Assembly: GCA_963795195.1 (NCBI GenBank)
Contig: CAWCGU010000003.1
Span: 62,001 to 126,000, forward strand
Length of the DNA stretch: 64,000 nt
Direction of reading: 5' to 3'
Source: CAWCGU01 sp963795195
Lineage (GTDB): Bacteria; Actinomycetota; Thermoleophilia; Solirubrobacterales; 70-9
Of this stretch, positions 24,288-32,797 are shown one piece after another (within the stretch, counting starts at the first letter, position 1; every line of letters begins with the position of its first letter). The translations under genes were made by a program, and so were the position numbers. The notes under the pieces are model-generated. The model was not told the origin of the DNA, searched no databases, and was given only the letters and a program-made list of their open reading frames with translations.

Positions 24288-25988
24288 TCAGGCGTACAGC
24301 GCCTCGATCTCGCTCGCGTACTTCTCGGCGATCGGCTTGCGCTTCAGCTTCATCGTTGGCGTCAGCTCGTCGCCGCCGGGCAGCCAGTCAGTCGGCAGCA
24401 CAGTGAAGCGCTTGATCTGCTCGACGCGGCTGAGGTGGGTGTTGGCCTCCTCGACCGCGCTCGCGATCGCGGCCTGTACCTCCTCATCGTCGGCCAGGGC
24501 CGCCGCAGATGCGTCCTCGCGGCCGTTCTGCTCGGCCCAGCCGGCGCATACGTCGGGGTCGAGCACCAGCAGCGCGACGTTATACGGACGGCGGTCGCCG
24601 ATCGTGATCGCTTGGCCGATCAGCGGGCTCGACGTCTTCAGCCGCGCCTCGATGTTGGCCGGCGACATGTTCTTGCCGGCGGCGTTGATGATCAGCTCCT
24701 TCTTGCGGTCGACGATCTTGACGTAGCCCTCGTCGTCGATCTCGGCGACGTCGCCGGTGTGCATCCAGCCGTCGTCGTCGATCGCCTCGGCGGTCTTTTC
24801 CGGATCGTTGCGATAGCCCCGCATCAGGGTTGGGCCCTTGGCGAGCAGCTCGCCGTCCTCGGCCAGCCGCAGCTCGATCCCGGGCAGCGCCTTGCCGACG
24901 GTTCCGAGCTTGACGTCCTCGGGGGTGTTGACAGTGGCGATGCAGGTCAGCTCCGACATCCCCCAGACTTCGCCGATCGGGATGCCGAGCGCCTGGAAGT
25001 ACTCGAGGACCTCGATCGCGCTCGGGGCGGCGCCGGCGATCGTCCAGCGGCACTCGTCGAGGCCGAGCTTGACCTTGATGGCTGTTTTCGCCTCATCGGG
25101 CAGCACCGAGGGATCGGTGACGCCCTGCGCTTCGAGCGCTGCCTTGATCTTCTCCCAGATTCGCGGCACCGCCCCCCAGACCGTCGGCCGCGCGTCGGGC
25201 AGCGCGGCGATGATCTGTCGCGGATCGTCGACGACGGTGACCTGCTGGCCGTAGAGCATCTGCGCGTAGTGCGACGTGAAGCGGTCGGCCATGTGGGCGT
25301 GGGGGAGATAGGAGGTGATCCGGTCTCCCGGACGCCAGTCCATGGTTGCGGCGGCGCAGCGGCCCTGGGCCAGGATGTTGGCGTGGGTCAGCTGCACGCC
25401 CTTGGGCGGGCCGGTGGTGCCGGACGTGTAGCAGAGGGTGATCAGGTCCTCGGGCTCAACCGCGCGCCAGATCGCCTCGAAGTCGAAGTCATCGGGTACG
25501 TCGGCCGCCTCGACCTCATCGAGCCCGATCGTCCCTCCAGGAGCGCTGTCGACGCAGATCGTCTGCTCGATACCTGCAACCTCCGCGGCGGCGATCGCGT
25601 CGAGGAACTGCGTCTCGGTGATCACGACGCGGTTGCCCGCGTTGCCGAACAGGTAGCCGATTTGCTCCGCAGAGGAGGTGTTGTAGATCGAGAACGGTGT
25701 CGCGCCGAGGTGCATCGCGGCCGTGTCGCAGAGGTTGAACTCCGGCCGGTTCAGCATCATGATCCCGACCGTGTCGCCGCGGCGAACTCCGAGGGCGTGC
25801 AGGCCGGCGGCGATCGAGCGCACGCGCTCCGCGTACTCGGAAAAGGTCAGTTCTACGGCGCCCCCGGGAGTGCGCAAAGCGACCTCGCGGGCGTTGTCGG
25901 CGGCCGTCATCTGGAAGGCCTCGGCTGCGGTTGCCGCGTCCAATGCTCGCGGTGTCTCGTTGGTGCGCTCTGCGGTCCCTGACTCCAT
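24288..25988 (-). CDS. Long-chain fatty acid--CoA ligase (FadD-like, AMP-binding)
   Basis: 566 aa, typical length for long-chain acyl-CoA synthetases. TSGTTGPPKGVQLTH (about residue 186), YLPHAHMADRF (about 222), WGMSELTCIA (about 345), DGWMHTGDVAEIDDEGYVKIVDRKKELI (about 400-427) and a C-terminal TPTMKLKRKPI with the catalytic Lys. SD GGAGGAG precedes the ATG. It activates fatty acids for beta-oxidation or lipid synthesis. The downstream REP touches its stop. Confidence 0.93.
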   Translation of the reverse strand: MESGTAERTNETPRALDAATAAEAFQMTAADNAREVALRTPGGAVELTFSEYAERVRSIAAGLHALGVRRGDTVGIMMLNRPEFNLCDTAAMHLGATPFSIYNTSSAEQIGYLFGNAGNRVVITETQFLDAIAAAEVAGIEQTICVDSAPGGTIGLDEVEAADVPDDFDFEAIWRAVEPEDLITLCYTSGTTGPPKGVQLTHANILAQGRCAAATMDWRPGDRITSYLPHAHMADRFTSHYAQMLYGQQVTVVDDPRQIIAALPDARPTVWGAVPRIWEKIKAALEAQGVTDPSVLPDEAKTAIKVKLGLDECRWTIAGAAPSAIEVLEYFQALGIPIGEVWGMSELTCIATVNTPEDVKLGTVGKALPGIELRLAEDGELLAKGPTLMRGYRNDPEKTAEAIDDDGWMHTGDVAEIDDEGYVKIVDRKKELIINAAGKNMSPANIEARLKTSSPLIGQAITIGDRRPYNVALLVLDPDVCAGWAEQNGREDASAAALADDEEVQAAIASAVEEANTHLSRVEQIKRFTVLPTDWLPGGDELTPTMKLKRKPIAEKYASEIEALYA

Positions 25989-26067
25989 CGCTGCTCCTCC
26001 GTTCGACTCCCCGGGCCAGCCAGCCCGACCCGGCGATCGTAACGCTAAAACCAGGTTGCGGCAGGGA

Positions 26068-26943
26068 TCAGAGCGCGTTCGCCGCGAAGGTGTCGCAGGC
26101 GTCGATCGAACCCTGCTCGTAGCCGGTCAGAAACCAGCGCCCGCGCATCTCGGAAGATCCGTGGGTCCAGGACTCCGGGCTGACGCGGCCGGTGGCAGCC
26201 TCCTGGATGCGGTCGTCGCCGACAGCCTCGGCGGCGCTGATGCCGTCGGCGATGTCGGCCTGCGTCAGCGGTTCCAAATAGCCCGTGTCAACGGCGTCGT
26301 GGGCCCAGAGCCCCGCAAAGCAGTCGGCCATCAGCTCTACGCGGACGTCGTCGGAGCTCGGTCCCGTTTCCCCGTGCGAAGCCCGCTGGAGCACGCCGGT
26401 CAGCTGCTCGACGTGGTGGCCGTACTCGTGGGCGATCACATAGGCCTCGGCGAACGGCCCGCCGTTGGCACCGAAGCGGTCTCGCAGCTCGTCGTAAAAG
26501 CTGAGGTCGATGTAGATCGTCTCGTCGGCGGGGCAATAGAACGGCCCCACGGACGAGCTGGCGCGCCCACAGCCGGTTGACGTGCTCCCGGAGAAGAACA
26601 CGGTCGGCGCCTCGCGGTAGCCGTTGAGTCGGTCCTCCCAGCCGGCCTGGACGCTGTTGACGACGCCGACGATGCGGCAGTCCTCGCGCTGGTTGGCGTC
26701 CTCGCCCGTTTGGCAGGTCTGCGAGAGGTCGCTGGACGCCTGTCCGCCAGCGCCGCTTCCCAGGGAGATCTGGTCGAGCAGCTGCTGCGCCTGGTTTGAA
26801 TCTCCCCCGAGGAAGGCGATTCCGAGCACGACGATGACGGCGACGATCCCGCCGCCACCTCCGAGTGCGAGGGTCCCTTTGGAAGCGCCACGGCGGTCGC
26901 CGACCTGGCCGGCATCGAGTTTTGCGCCCTTGCGAAACCGCAT
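26068..26943 (-). CDS. Neutral zinc metallopeptidase, YpfJ family, membrane anchored
   Basis: 291 aa. An N-terminal cytoplasmic basic segment is followed by one transmembrane helix (IVAVIVVLGIAFLGG, about residues 33-47), so the catalytic domain is outside. Zinc motif HEYGHHVEQ (about 172) and downstream ELMADCFAGLWA match the neutral zinc metallopeptidase family (YpfJ/KPN_02809). Paired cysteines (CQTG, CRIV, CGRA, YCPAD) may form disulfides. Physiological substrate unknown. Divergent from the SDR gene. Confidence 0.92.
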   Translation of the reverse strand: MRFRKGAKLDAGQVGDRRGASKGTLALGGGGGIVAVIVVLGIAFLGGDSNQAQQLLDQISLGSGAGGQASSDLSQTCQTGEDANQREDCRIVGVVNSVQAGWEDRLNGYREAPTVFFSGSTSTGCGRASSSVGPFYCPADETIYIDLSFYDELRDRFGANGGPFAEAYVIAHEYGHHVEQLTGVLQRASHGETGPSSDDVRVELMADCFAGLWAHDAVDTGYLEPLTQADIADGISAAEAVGDDRIQEAATGRVSPESWTHGSSEMRGRWFLTGYEQGSIDACDTFAANAL

Positions 26944-27041
26944 GCGGCGAGCAGGTTGACAGAACGCGCTCCCGGCCTTCTGCGCCCGATAAGGTTCACC
27001 GTTCGTTCAATCAGCCGGCGGCGATGACTTAAGGAGATCAG

Positions 27042-27950
27042 ATGGCGAAGGAGACAAGGCCGATCAACGGGCGAGTGGTTGCGATCACCGGAGCCGCGCG
27101 CGGGATCGGAAGGGCGACCGCCGAAGCGGTCATTCGCCGGGGAGCAAAGGTTGCGATCGGTGACGTTGATGCGGCCACCGCGGAGCAGACCGCGACCGAA
27201 CTCGGTGCAGGGACCGTCGCCTTCGAGCTCGACGTCACCTCGCGCCAGTCGTTCGAGAATTTCGTCGCACAGGTCGAGGAGCGTGTCGGACCGATCGACG
27301 TCTTGATCAACAACGCCGGGATCATGCCCGTCGGTCCGTTGCTCGAGGAGTCCGACGACACAGCTCGCCGGATCATCGACATCGACGTTCACGGCGTCAT
27401 CTTCGGCACCAAGATCGCGATGGAGCGAATGGTTCCCCGCGGCACCGGCCACATCGTCAACATCGCCTCCCAAGCCGGCAAGGGCGGGTTCCCCGGCGTC
27501 GCCACCTACTGCGCGGCCAAGCACGCGGTCGTGGGCTTCAGCGAGGCAGCACGGGCTGAGCTGTTCGACACCGGAGTCGAGGTTTCGTGCGTGATGCCGG
27601 CGTTCGTCAACACCGAGTTGATCTCCGGCCTGGAGTCAGCCCGCGGTGTCAAGAACGCCGAGCCGGAGGACGTCGCCGAGGCGATCGTCGGGGCGCTCGA
27701 GCGTCCTCACTTCGACGTCCATGTGCCCAAGTCCGTCGCCTACATCGGCAAGGTGATGACCCTGATGCCGCGTCGCGGTCGCGAGGCCATCGCCAGGGCG
27801 CTGAAGGCCGACAGGGTGATGGTCGAGCTCGACACCGCGGGGCGCGCCGCCTACGAGGACCGGATCTCGAATAACGCGCCGGCGTCGGACGCTGCGCATG
27901 AGGCTGCGCTGGAGGCCGGCGCCGAGGAGCAGGCGACCAGCAAGAGCTGA
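27042..27950 (+). CDS. Short-chain dehydrogenase/reductase
   Basis: 302 aa, longer than the usual 250 because of a C-terminal extension of about 45 residues that is Ala/Glu-rich. Cofactor motif TGAARGIGRAT (about residue 13-23), NNAG (about 90), catalytic Ser in NIASQAGKG (about 141) and YCAAKHA (Tyr/Lys, about 155-159). SD AAGGAG before the ATG. Acidic residue DVDAAT after beta2 suggests NAD preference. Reaction unknown. Confidence 0.92.
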   Translation: MAKETRPINGRVVAITGAARGIGRATAEAVIRRGAKVAIGDVDAATAEQTATELGAGTVAFELDVTSRQSFENFVAQVEERVGPIDVLINNAGIMPVGPLLEESDDTARRIIDIDVHGVIFGTKIAMERMVPRGTGHIVNIASQAGKGGFPGVATYCAAKHAVVGFSEAARAELFDTGVEVSCVMPAFVNTELISGLESARGVKNAEPEDVAEAIVGALERPHFDVHVPKSVAYIGKVMTLMPRRGREAIARALKADRVMVELDTAGRAAYEDRISNNAPASDAAHEAALEAGAEEQATSKS

Positions 27951-28016
27951 GCCTGTCGAGGTCGCGAAGGGCCTGAGTGTGGTCCCGGGAGCTCCACCCC
28001 TGCGATCATCACCGCA

Positions 28017-28673
28017 ATGACGGCTGACGGCAAGCAGGGTGTGAGCCGCCGGCGACTGCTGATCGTCGCGGGCGCGGCTCCGGCGGTAGTCGGGGCATAC
28101 GCGCTGACAGCCTGCGGTTCGCAGGCCGACGCCGGGCGCACGACGACGGCGGTCGCGACGAGTGCATCGACGCCGCCCGCTGTGCAGCCGACCCGGGCCT
28201 GCGACGACGGAGGGGAGCCCACGGTCGCGCAGACCGAGGGTCCCTACTTCACTCCGGATTCCCCTCGGCGACGCCGCCTGCGCAGCGCAGCGACCACCGG
28301 CTCACGCCTGGTGGTGTCGGGACTCGTTGTCGACACCGCCTGCAAGCCGATTCGCCACGCGCTGCTCGACTTCTGGCAGGCCGACGGCGAGGGCCGGTAC
28401 GACAACCGGGGCTACGACCTGCGCGGCCATCAGTTCACCGGCAAGGAGGGTCGCTACGAGCTCGACACCGTCCTGCCGGGGCTTTACCCGGGCCGCACGC
28501 GCCACATCCACGTCAAGGTCCAGCGGCCTGGCGGTCAGGTCTTGACGACGCAGCTCTATTTCCCCGGGGTTGCCGAAAACGCGAGCGATGGCATCTACAG
28601 CCGAGATCTCGAGATGGGAATCACGCGGCGCGCAGACATCCGCCGCGGCAGCTTCCACTTCGTTCTCGCCTAG
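28017..28673 (+). CDS. Exported intradiol ring-cleavage dioxygenase-like protein
   Basis: 218 aa. The N-terminus has a twin-arginine-type signal (SRRRLLIVAG) ending in a lipobox-like LTACGS, so it is probably a Tat-exported lipoprotein. The dioxygenase core shows TEGPYFTPDSP (about residue 75), VVDTACKPIRHALLDFWQAD (about 104), the iron-ligand Tyr region GLYPGRTRHIHVKV with the His-x-His pair (about 161), and a final FHFVLA. Aromatic substrate unknown. Followed 4 bp later by an extensin-like gene. Confidence 0.88.
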   Translation: MTADGKQGVSRRRLLIVAGAAPAVVGAYALTACGSQADAGRTTTAVATSASTPPAVQPTRACDDGGEPTVAQTEGPYFTPDSPRRRRLRSAATTGSRLVVSGLVVDTACKPIRHALLDFWQADGEGRYDNRGYDLRGHQFTGKEGRYELDTVLPGLYPGRTRHIHVKVQRPGGQVLTTQLYFPGVAENASDGIYSRDLEMGITRRADIRRGSFHFVLA

Positions 28674-28677
28674 GTCG

Positions 28678-29337
28678 ATGGCCGGCGGAGGTCGCAGCGC
28701 CACTGCACTGACGGTCCTCGGGATCGCCGGCGCGCTGCTCATTGCGGCCCAACAGGCGACGCCCGGCTTGGCAGCAGGTCGCAGTTGCGAGCAGCGCCTC
28801 GAAGCGCGGGGCGTCTCCTTTCTACCGGCGCGCCCGCAGCGTGGCGTCGCTCAGCCGGTCTTCGTTCGCATGCCGTTGAACGGCATCTCCTACTTCGCCG
28901 CGGGCGAACGGCGACGCCAGCGTCGCCTGTTCATGGACTGCAAGCTGGCGCTCGCTCTGCACGGGGCGGGGAAGACCCTCAAGGCACATGGGATCAGGGC
29001 GGTCGAACACTTCGGGGTCTACGCCTACCGTTGCATCGCGGGCACGAACCCCTGCAAGCTGAGCCAGCACGCCCACGCGACCGCGATCGACTTCCATGCG
29101 TTCCGTGGGGCCCGCGGCCGGAACTACAACGTCGAGCGTGACTGGGTGATCGACCGTGCGGGGCAGTCCACCTGCACGGCGCAAACCAAGGGTGCGAAGG
29201 ACGCGCTCCTTCACGAACTTGCCTGCGTGTGGAACGAGAGCGGCCTCTTCAACATCATTCTCACCCCGAACTACAACGCCGACCACCGCAATCACTTCCA
29301 CGTCGACCTGACACCGCAGGAGCGCTACATCAACTGA
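28678..29337 (+). CDS. Extensin-like C-terminal domain protein, exported
   Basis: 219 aa from the ATG at 28678. Signal peptide with hydrophobic core ALTVLGIAGALLIAAQQA. The extensin-like domain follows (C-terminal about 160 residues): ALHGAGKTLKAHGIRAVEHFGVYAYRC, HAHATAIDFHAF, and a final HFHVDLTP. The conserved His/Asp residues resemble the D,D-carboxypeptidase/metallopeptidase-like fold of LAS enzymes, suggesting cell-wall activity. Four cysteines probably pair outside the cell. Confidence 0.85.
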   Translation: MAGGGRSATALTVLGIAGALLIAAQQATPGLAAGRSCEQRLEARGVSFLPARPQRGVAQPVFVRMPLNGISYFAAGERRRQRRLFMDCKLALALHGAGKTLKAHGIRAVEHFGVYAYRCIAGTNPCKLSQHAHATAIDFHAFRGARGRNYNVERDWVIDRAGQSTCTAQTKGAKDALLHELACVWNESGLFNIILTPNYNADHRNHFHVDLTPQERYIN

Positions 29338-29346
29338 GCGCCGGCG

Positions 29347-29724
29347 TCAGCGCGCGCTCGACTCGGCGACAAAGGCGGCGACGGCGTCGATCTCGGCCTG
29401 GTCGAGGGAGCTCGAGAAGGCGGGCATGCCGCCGCGGCCCGCGGCGACCGTCGTGGCGACGAAGGCGACGTCGAGGCCGACACCGTCGAGGACCGGACCG
29501 ATGGCGCCGCTCGTGCCGGCCGCGGCAAGCGTGTGGCAGCTCCCACAGCTCTCTACGAACAGGGTCTTGCCGTCAGGCGTCTGGGTCGCCGCCCCGGGTG
29601 CCGGTGCCGCCGGCTCATCTTCGGCGATCAGCTGAGGCCCGACGAACAGCATCAGCACGAGCAGCCCGGCCGCCAGCCAGACGAGCGGCGCCAGCACGCG
29701 GTCGAGGCCCTTGAGAAAGCTCAC
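29347..29724 (-). CDS. Membrane-anchored class I c-type cytochrome
   Basis: 125 aa from GTG 29724, which overlaps the DUF6529 stop (GTGA). One N-terminal transmembrane helix (APLVWLAAGLLVLMLFVG), then an Ala/Pro linker and a mono-haem domain with CGSCHTL (about residue 60) and axial Met in GGMPAF (about 99). The haem domain faces the outside. It is co-transcribed with the DUF6529 membrane protein and probably takes electrons from it. Confidence 0.9.
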   Translation of the reverse strand: MSFLKGLDRVLAPLVWLAAGLLVLMLFVGPQLIAEDEPAAPAPGAATQTPDGKTLFVESCGSCHTLAAAGTSGAIGPVLDGVGLDVAFVATTVAAGRGGMPAFSSSLDQAEIDAVAAFVAESSAR

Positions 29725-30293
29725 AGCGGCGGGAACCCGTCCATTTCCCGGATGAACCAGAACGAGCTGGTTAGCCAGACGGCGATCAGCGCGGAAAAGA
29801 CGAGGCCGCCGGCGATCGGGAGCGCGATGCCGGGCAGGTTCTTGGAGCGCACGAGCACGACCTTTGCCGCAAAGGCGCCGTAGAAGGCGCAGCCGAGCAG
29901 CGAGTGGGCGAGCACCCGCGCGTCGGTGTCCTGGAAGCCCAGCGACCAAAGGCAGTGGTAGGCGACCGGCAGCGAGGCCAGGAAGGCGAGGCGACCGCTG
30001 ATCCGGTGTAGGTCCCCAGCCCAGTCCGGGGCGTCCCAGGGGAGCCTCCCGTAGACCCAGAGCGCGGAGCTGATCTGGATCAGCGCGAAAACGACGGCTG
30101 CGCTGGCCATCCAGACCTTCATCGAGATCGTCGACCCAAAGAACAGCGTGAAAGTCAGGTCCTCCGTCGGACTCGGGTCGTGAACATTGCCGTAGACCCC
30201 GAGCGCGACGGCCACGAGCGCCCCCAGCCCGCCGGCCAGCAGCAGTCGCCTGCCCGCCAGTTCATCACCATGGCCAGCCGTCGCGGCTTCCAT
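29721..30293 (-). CDS. DUF6529 family membrane protein (putative b-type haem partner)
   Basis: 190 aa with about five hydrophobic segments (LLLAGGLGALVAVALGVYG; MKVWMASAAVVFALIQI; LAFLASLPVAYHCLWSLGF; AHSLLGCAFYGAFAAKVVLV; IALPIAGGLVFSALIAVWL). Conserved His residues in DLHRISGR, VAYHCLW and AHSLLGC sit near helix ends as in b-haem membrane cytochromes. I place it in DUF6529, found in actinobacteria next to small cytochromes c. Together they may form a small electron-transfer unit. Confidence 0.85.
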   Translation of the reverse strand: MEAATAGHGDELAGRRLLLAGGLGALVAVALGVYGNVHDPSPTEDLTFTLFFGSTISMKVWMASAAVVFALIQISSALWVYGRLPWDAPDWAGDLHRISGRLAFLASLPVAYHCLWSLGFQDTDARVLAHSLLGCAFYGAFAAKVVLVRSKNLPGIALPIAGGLVFSALIAVWLTSSFWFIREMDGFPPL

Positions 30294-30302
30294 GGCCTAA
30301 GC

Positions 30303-31778
30303 CTAAACCGGTCCGTCGGAGCGAATCGGCGGCGTCCAGCCGCCGAGCGCGCGTTCGAGCTCCATTGCGGCGGCGATCGAGACGTGATCGCGGTCGCGGT
30401 TGGCGATGACCTGAACGCCTAGCGGCAAGCCGCGTGCTGAGAGGCCGAGCGGGACCTGCGTGGCGGGCATTCCGAAGAGGTTGAAGACCGCCATGTTGGT
30501 GAGCATCCAGGGCCGGCCGACCGTGGTGCCGTGCCGCGGCGCGACCCGCGGGAAGGGCGGGTGCAGCAGCACCCCGTCACCGATCACGTCCGCGACCTCG
30601 CGCTCGAGCCGGCGGCCGGCGGCATCGAGCCGGTTTTGAATCGACGCGGGAAGGCTGCCACTCGTGCGCTCGGCGAAGATCGTCAGCAGCAGGGCCGGGG
30701 TGTGAGGGCTTTGGCGGCGTAGAGCGTCTCGGATGAGGGCGGGCACGCTGTCGATATCGACGCCGTCCTCGGCGAGGATGTCCTCGAGCTTGCCGGACTG
30801 GCGAGCTGCCTGCAGGTAGGGCTCCATCGCCCGGCGCATGCCGCGCAGCTCGACCCGCCGCACCCTGGCTCCCGCGGCTCGCAGGGCTTCGGCGGCACGA
30901 TCACGTGCCACGCGCAGCTCCCGGCTGACGGGCAGGGTCGATGCGCCCACGGAGACGACGACTTCGAGTCCCTCGATCGAGACGCCCGCGGGATCGCCCA
31001 AGGCCACGTCACGCACTCCCTCGGCGACGTCATCCGGTCCGGCGATCGCCTTCAGCACCGGCATCAAGTCCTCCGCACGCCGCGTCAGTGGCCCCGCGCA
31101 GGTCATGTCGAGGCCGCGCGCCTCCGGGTAGGGATAGTGGCCCGTGCAGGGCACGAGTCCTCCGCTCGGCTTGTGTCCGAACGCGCCGTTGAAGAAGGCG
31201 GGCAGCCGGATCGAACCGCCGAAATCCGTGCCGACACCGAGCGGCGCGAAGCCGGCGCCGATTGCCGCTCCCTCACCGCCCGAGGAGCCGCCGGCAGTGC
31301 GACGGGGGTTGTGGGCGTTCCTGGTGCGCCCATAGATGCGGTTGAACGACTCCACCCAGAGGGTGAGCTCGGAGAGGTTGGTGACGCCGATCGGGATCGC
31401 GCCTGCCGCGATCAACCGTGCCGGCACGGTCGCGGTCGCCTCGGCTCGGCAATCGCGCCTCGCGATCAGGCCGGAGGTGTTCGAAAGACCCTCGACCGCG
31501 AACGACTCCTTGACCGTGCAGGGCACGCCCAGCAGGGGCGGCAGATCCTCGCCTTCCGCCGCGGCCGCGATTCGGGCGTCGGCGGCGTCCGCGTCGGCGC
31601 GTGCGGCGTCGTAGCGGTCGTCGACGATCGCGTTCAGCTGCGGGTTGAGGCGCTCGGCCAGGGCGATGTGCTCGTCGACGACGACCCGGGAGCTGGTTTC
31701 CCCGGAGCGGATTGCCGCCGCCAGCTCCAGAGCGGAGCGCTCGGTCAGTGCTTTGGTTGGGAGAACGGCGGTGGCCAT
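30303..31778 (-). CDS. Amidase (amidase signature family)
   Basis: 491 aa. Ser-cisSer-Lys triad visible: Lys in TVKESFAVEG (about residue 89), GGSSGGEGAAIGAG (about 167) and the nucleophile region GVGTDFGGSIRLPA (about 187-195). Hydrolyses amide bonds; closest general type is the fungal/actinobacterial amidase group including fatty acid amide hydrolase-like and AtzF-like enzymes. Soluble. It ends 9 bp from the DUF6529 gene on the same strand. Confidence 0.93.
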   Translation of the reverse strand: MATAVLPTKALTERSALELAAAIRSGETSSRVVVDEHIALAERLNPQLNAIVDDRYDAARADADAADARIAAAAEGEDLPPLLGVPCTVKESFAVEGLSNTSGLIARRDCRAEATATVPARLIAAGAIPIGVTNLSELTLWVESFNRIYGRTRNAHNPRRTAGGSSGGEGAAIGAGFAPLGVGTDFGGSIRLPAFFNGAFGHKPSGGLVPCTGHYPYPEARGLDMTCAGPLTRRAEDLMPVLKAIAGPDDVAEGVRDVALGDPAGVSIEGLEVVVSVGASTLPVSRELRVARDRAAEALRAAGARVRRVELRGMRRAMEPYLQAARQSGKLEDILAEDGVDIDSVPALIRDALRRQSPHTPALLLTIFAERTSGSLPASIQNRLDAAGRRLEREVADVIGDGVLLHPPFPRVAPRHGTTVGRPWMLTNMAVFNLFGMPATQVPLGLSARGLPLGVQVIANRDRDHVSIAAAMELERALGGWTPPIRSDGPV

Positions 31779-31791
31779 CGCAAGGGGCCGG

Positions 31792-32586
31792 TCAGCGGCC
31801 GATGAAGTTGGGTGGCCGCTTCTCGGCGAAGGCCAGCACGCCCTCGACGAAATCGGCGGTCAGGCCCTGTTCGCGCTGCGCGAGCGCCTCGGCCTCGAGC
31901 TGGTCGGCGAAGTCCGCGTAGAGCCGGCGATTGAGCAGGCTCTTGGCGTTTGCGTAGGAGACGGTTGGGCCCTTGGCCATCGTCATCAGCAGTGCCTCGG
32001 CGCCCTCGCGCAGGCGATCGTCGGGCAGCACACGGTTGACGATTCCCCAGTCGAGAGCGGTCGAGGCTGGGACCCGCTCGCCGAGCATCGCCATCTCGGC
32101 CGCCCGGGCATGGCCGATCCGAGCCGGCAGCAGGGCGGTCGAACCGCCGTCGGGGATCAGCCCGATGTTGACGAAGGCGAGCAGGAAGTAGGCGGACTCC
32201 GCGGCGACGATCAGGTCGCAGTCGAGCGCCAGCGAGCAGCCGATTCCCACCGCCGGGCCGTTGACGGCGGCGATCACTGGCTTCGGCATCTCGCGGATGC
32301 CGATCAGGATCGGGTGGTAGATCTCGCGCAGGCGCGCGCTCAGGTCGGGCGGTCCGCCGTCGTCGGCCGTGCGCACTTCACGCAGGTCGGCCCCCGAGGA
32401 AAAGGCGCGGCCGGCGCCGGTGATCATCACCGCACGCACAGACTCGTCCTCACCGACACGGCGTACGGCCTCGTTCAGCTCCTTGCCAAACTCGAGGTTC
32501 CAGGCGTTTAGCCGGTCGGGCCGGTTGAGCTCGATCGTTGCGGCGCCGTCGGAGATCGTGAAGTTGAGGGTGGCGTAGTCGCTCAC
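31792..32586 (-). CDS. Enoyl-CoA hydratase/isomerase family protein
   Basis: 264 aa crotonase-fold protein from the GTG at 32586 (SDYATLNFTI). Oxyanion-hole segments SSGADLREV (about residue 65) and NGPAVGIGCSLALDCDL (about 105), then GLIPDGGSTALLPARIG (about 135). One catalytic Glu position appears replaced in the IPDGG loop, as in isomerase or specialised members, so simple hydratase activity is uncertain. No SD; it may be leaderless. 13 bp upstream of the amidase on the same strand. Confidence 0.9.
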   Translation of the reverse strand: MSDYATLNFTISDGAATIELNRPDRLNAWNLEFGKELNEAVRRVGEDESVRAVMITGAGRAFSSGADLREVRTADDGGPPDLSARLREIYHPILIGIREMPKPVIAAVNGPAVGIGCSLALDCDLIVAAESAYFLLAFVNIGLIPDGGSTALLPARIGHARAAEMAMLGERVPASTALDWGIVNRVLPDDRLREGAEALLMTMAKGPTVSYANAKSLLNRRLYADFADQLEAEALAQREQGLTADFVEGVLAFAEKRPPNFIGR

Positions 32587-32659
32587 AGAGGGGAGGGTAG
32601 TGAGGCGGTCAGGAGTGATGCGTGGCGCTTCGACGCAGCCAAGACGCCCCACACCCGCC

Positions 32660-32705
32660 GAACCCCCCGGACTACACCCCCATAGGAGGTCAGTTGGGAC
32701 GTTCG
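32660..32705. repeat. Palindromic repeat family B, degenerate intergenic copy
   Basis: Shares GGACTACACC and GGGACGTTCG with the copy inside hypF (1158-1201) over 46 bp, with one indel and eroded arms. It lies in the 211-bp gap between the divergent enoyl-CoA hydratase and multicopper oxidase. Confidence 0.6.
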
Positions 32706-32797
32706 GGGTGAGTGGGCGCGTTGCTCGGGCGGCGCCGGAGGTGAACCACCGAGGCAGGACCTCCAGGCTCCGCCTCCACCGCCGATAGCTTTGTCTC

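Noticed and set aside
24285..25982. 565-codon plus-strand frame opposite the fadD-like gene
   Set aside because: An antisense shadow of a clear AMP-binding enzyme; the composition is typical of GC-rich mirror frames.
26957..26962. TTGACA as a -35 element for the SDR gene
   Set aside because: No -10-like hexamer at 15-19 bp; the nearest AT-rich hexamer is about 28 bp away.
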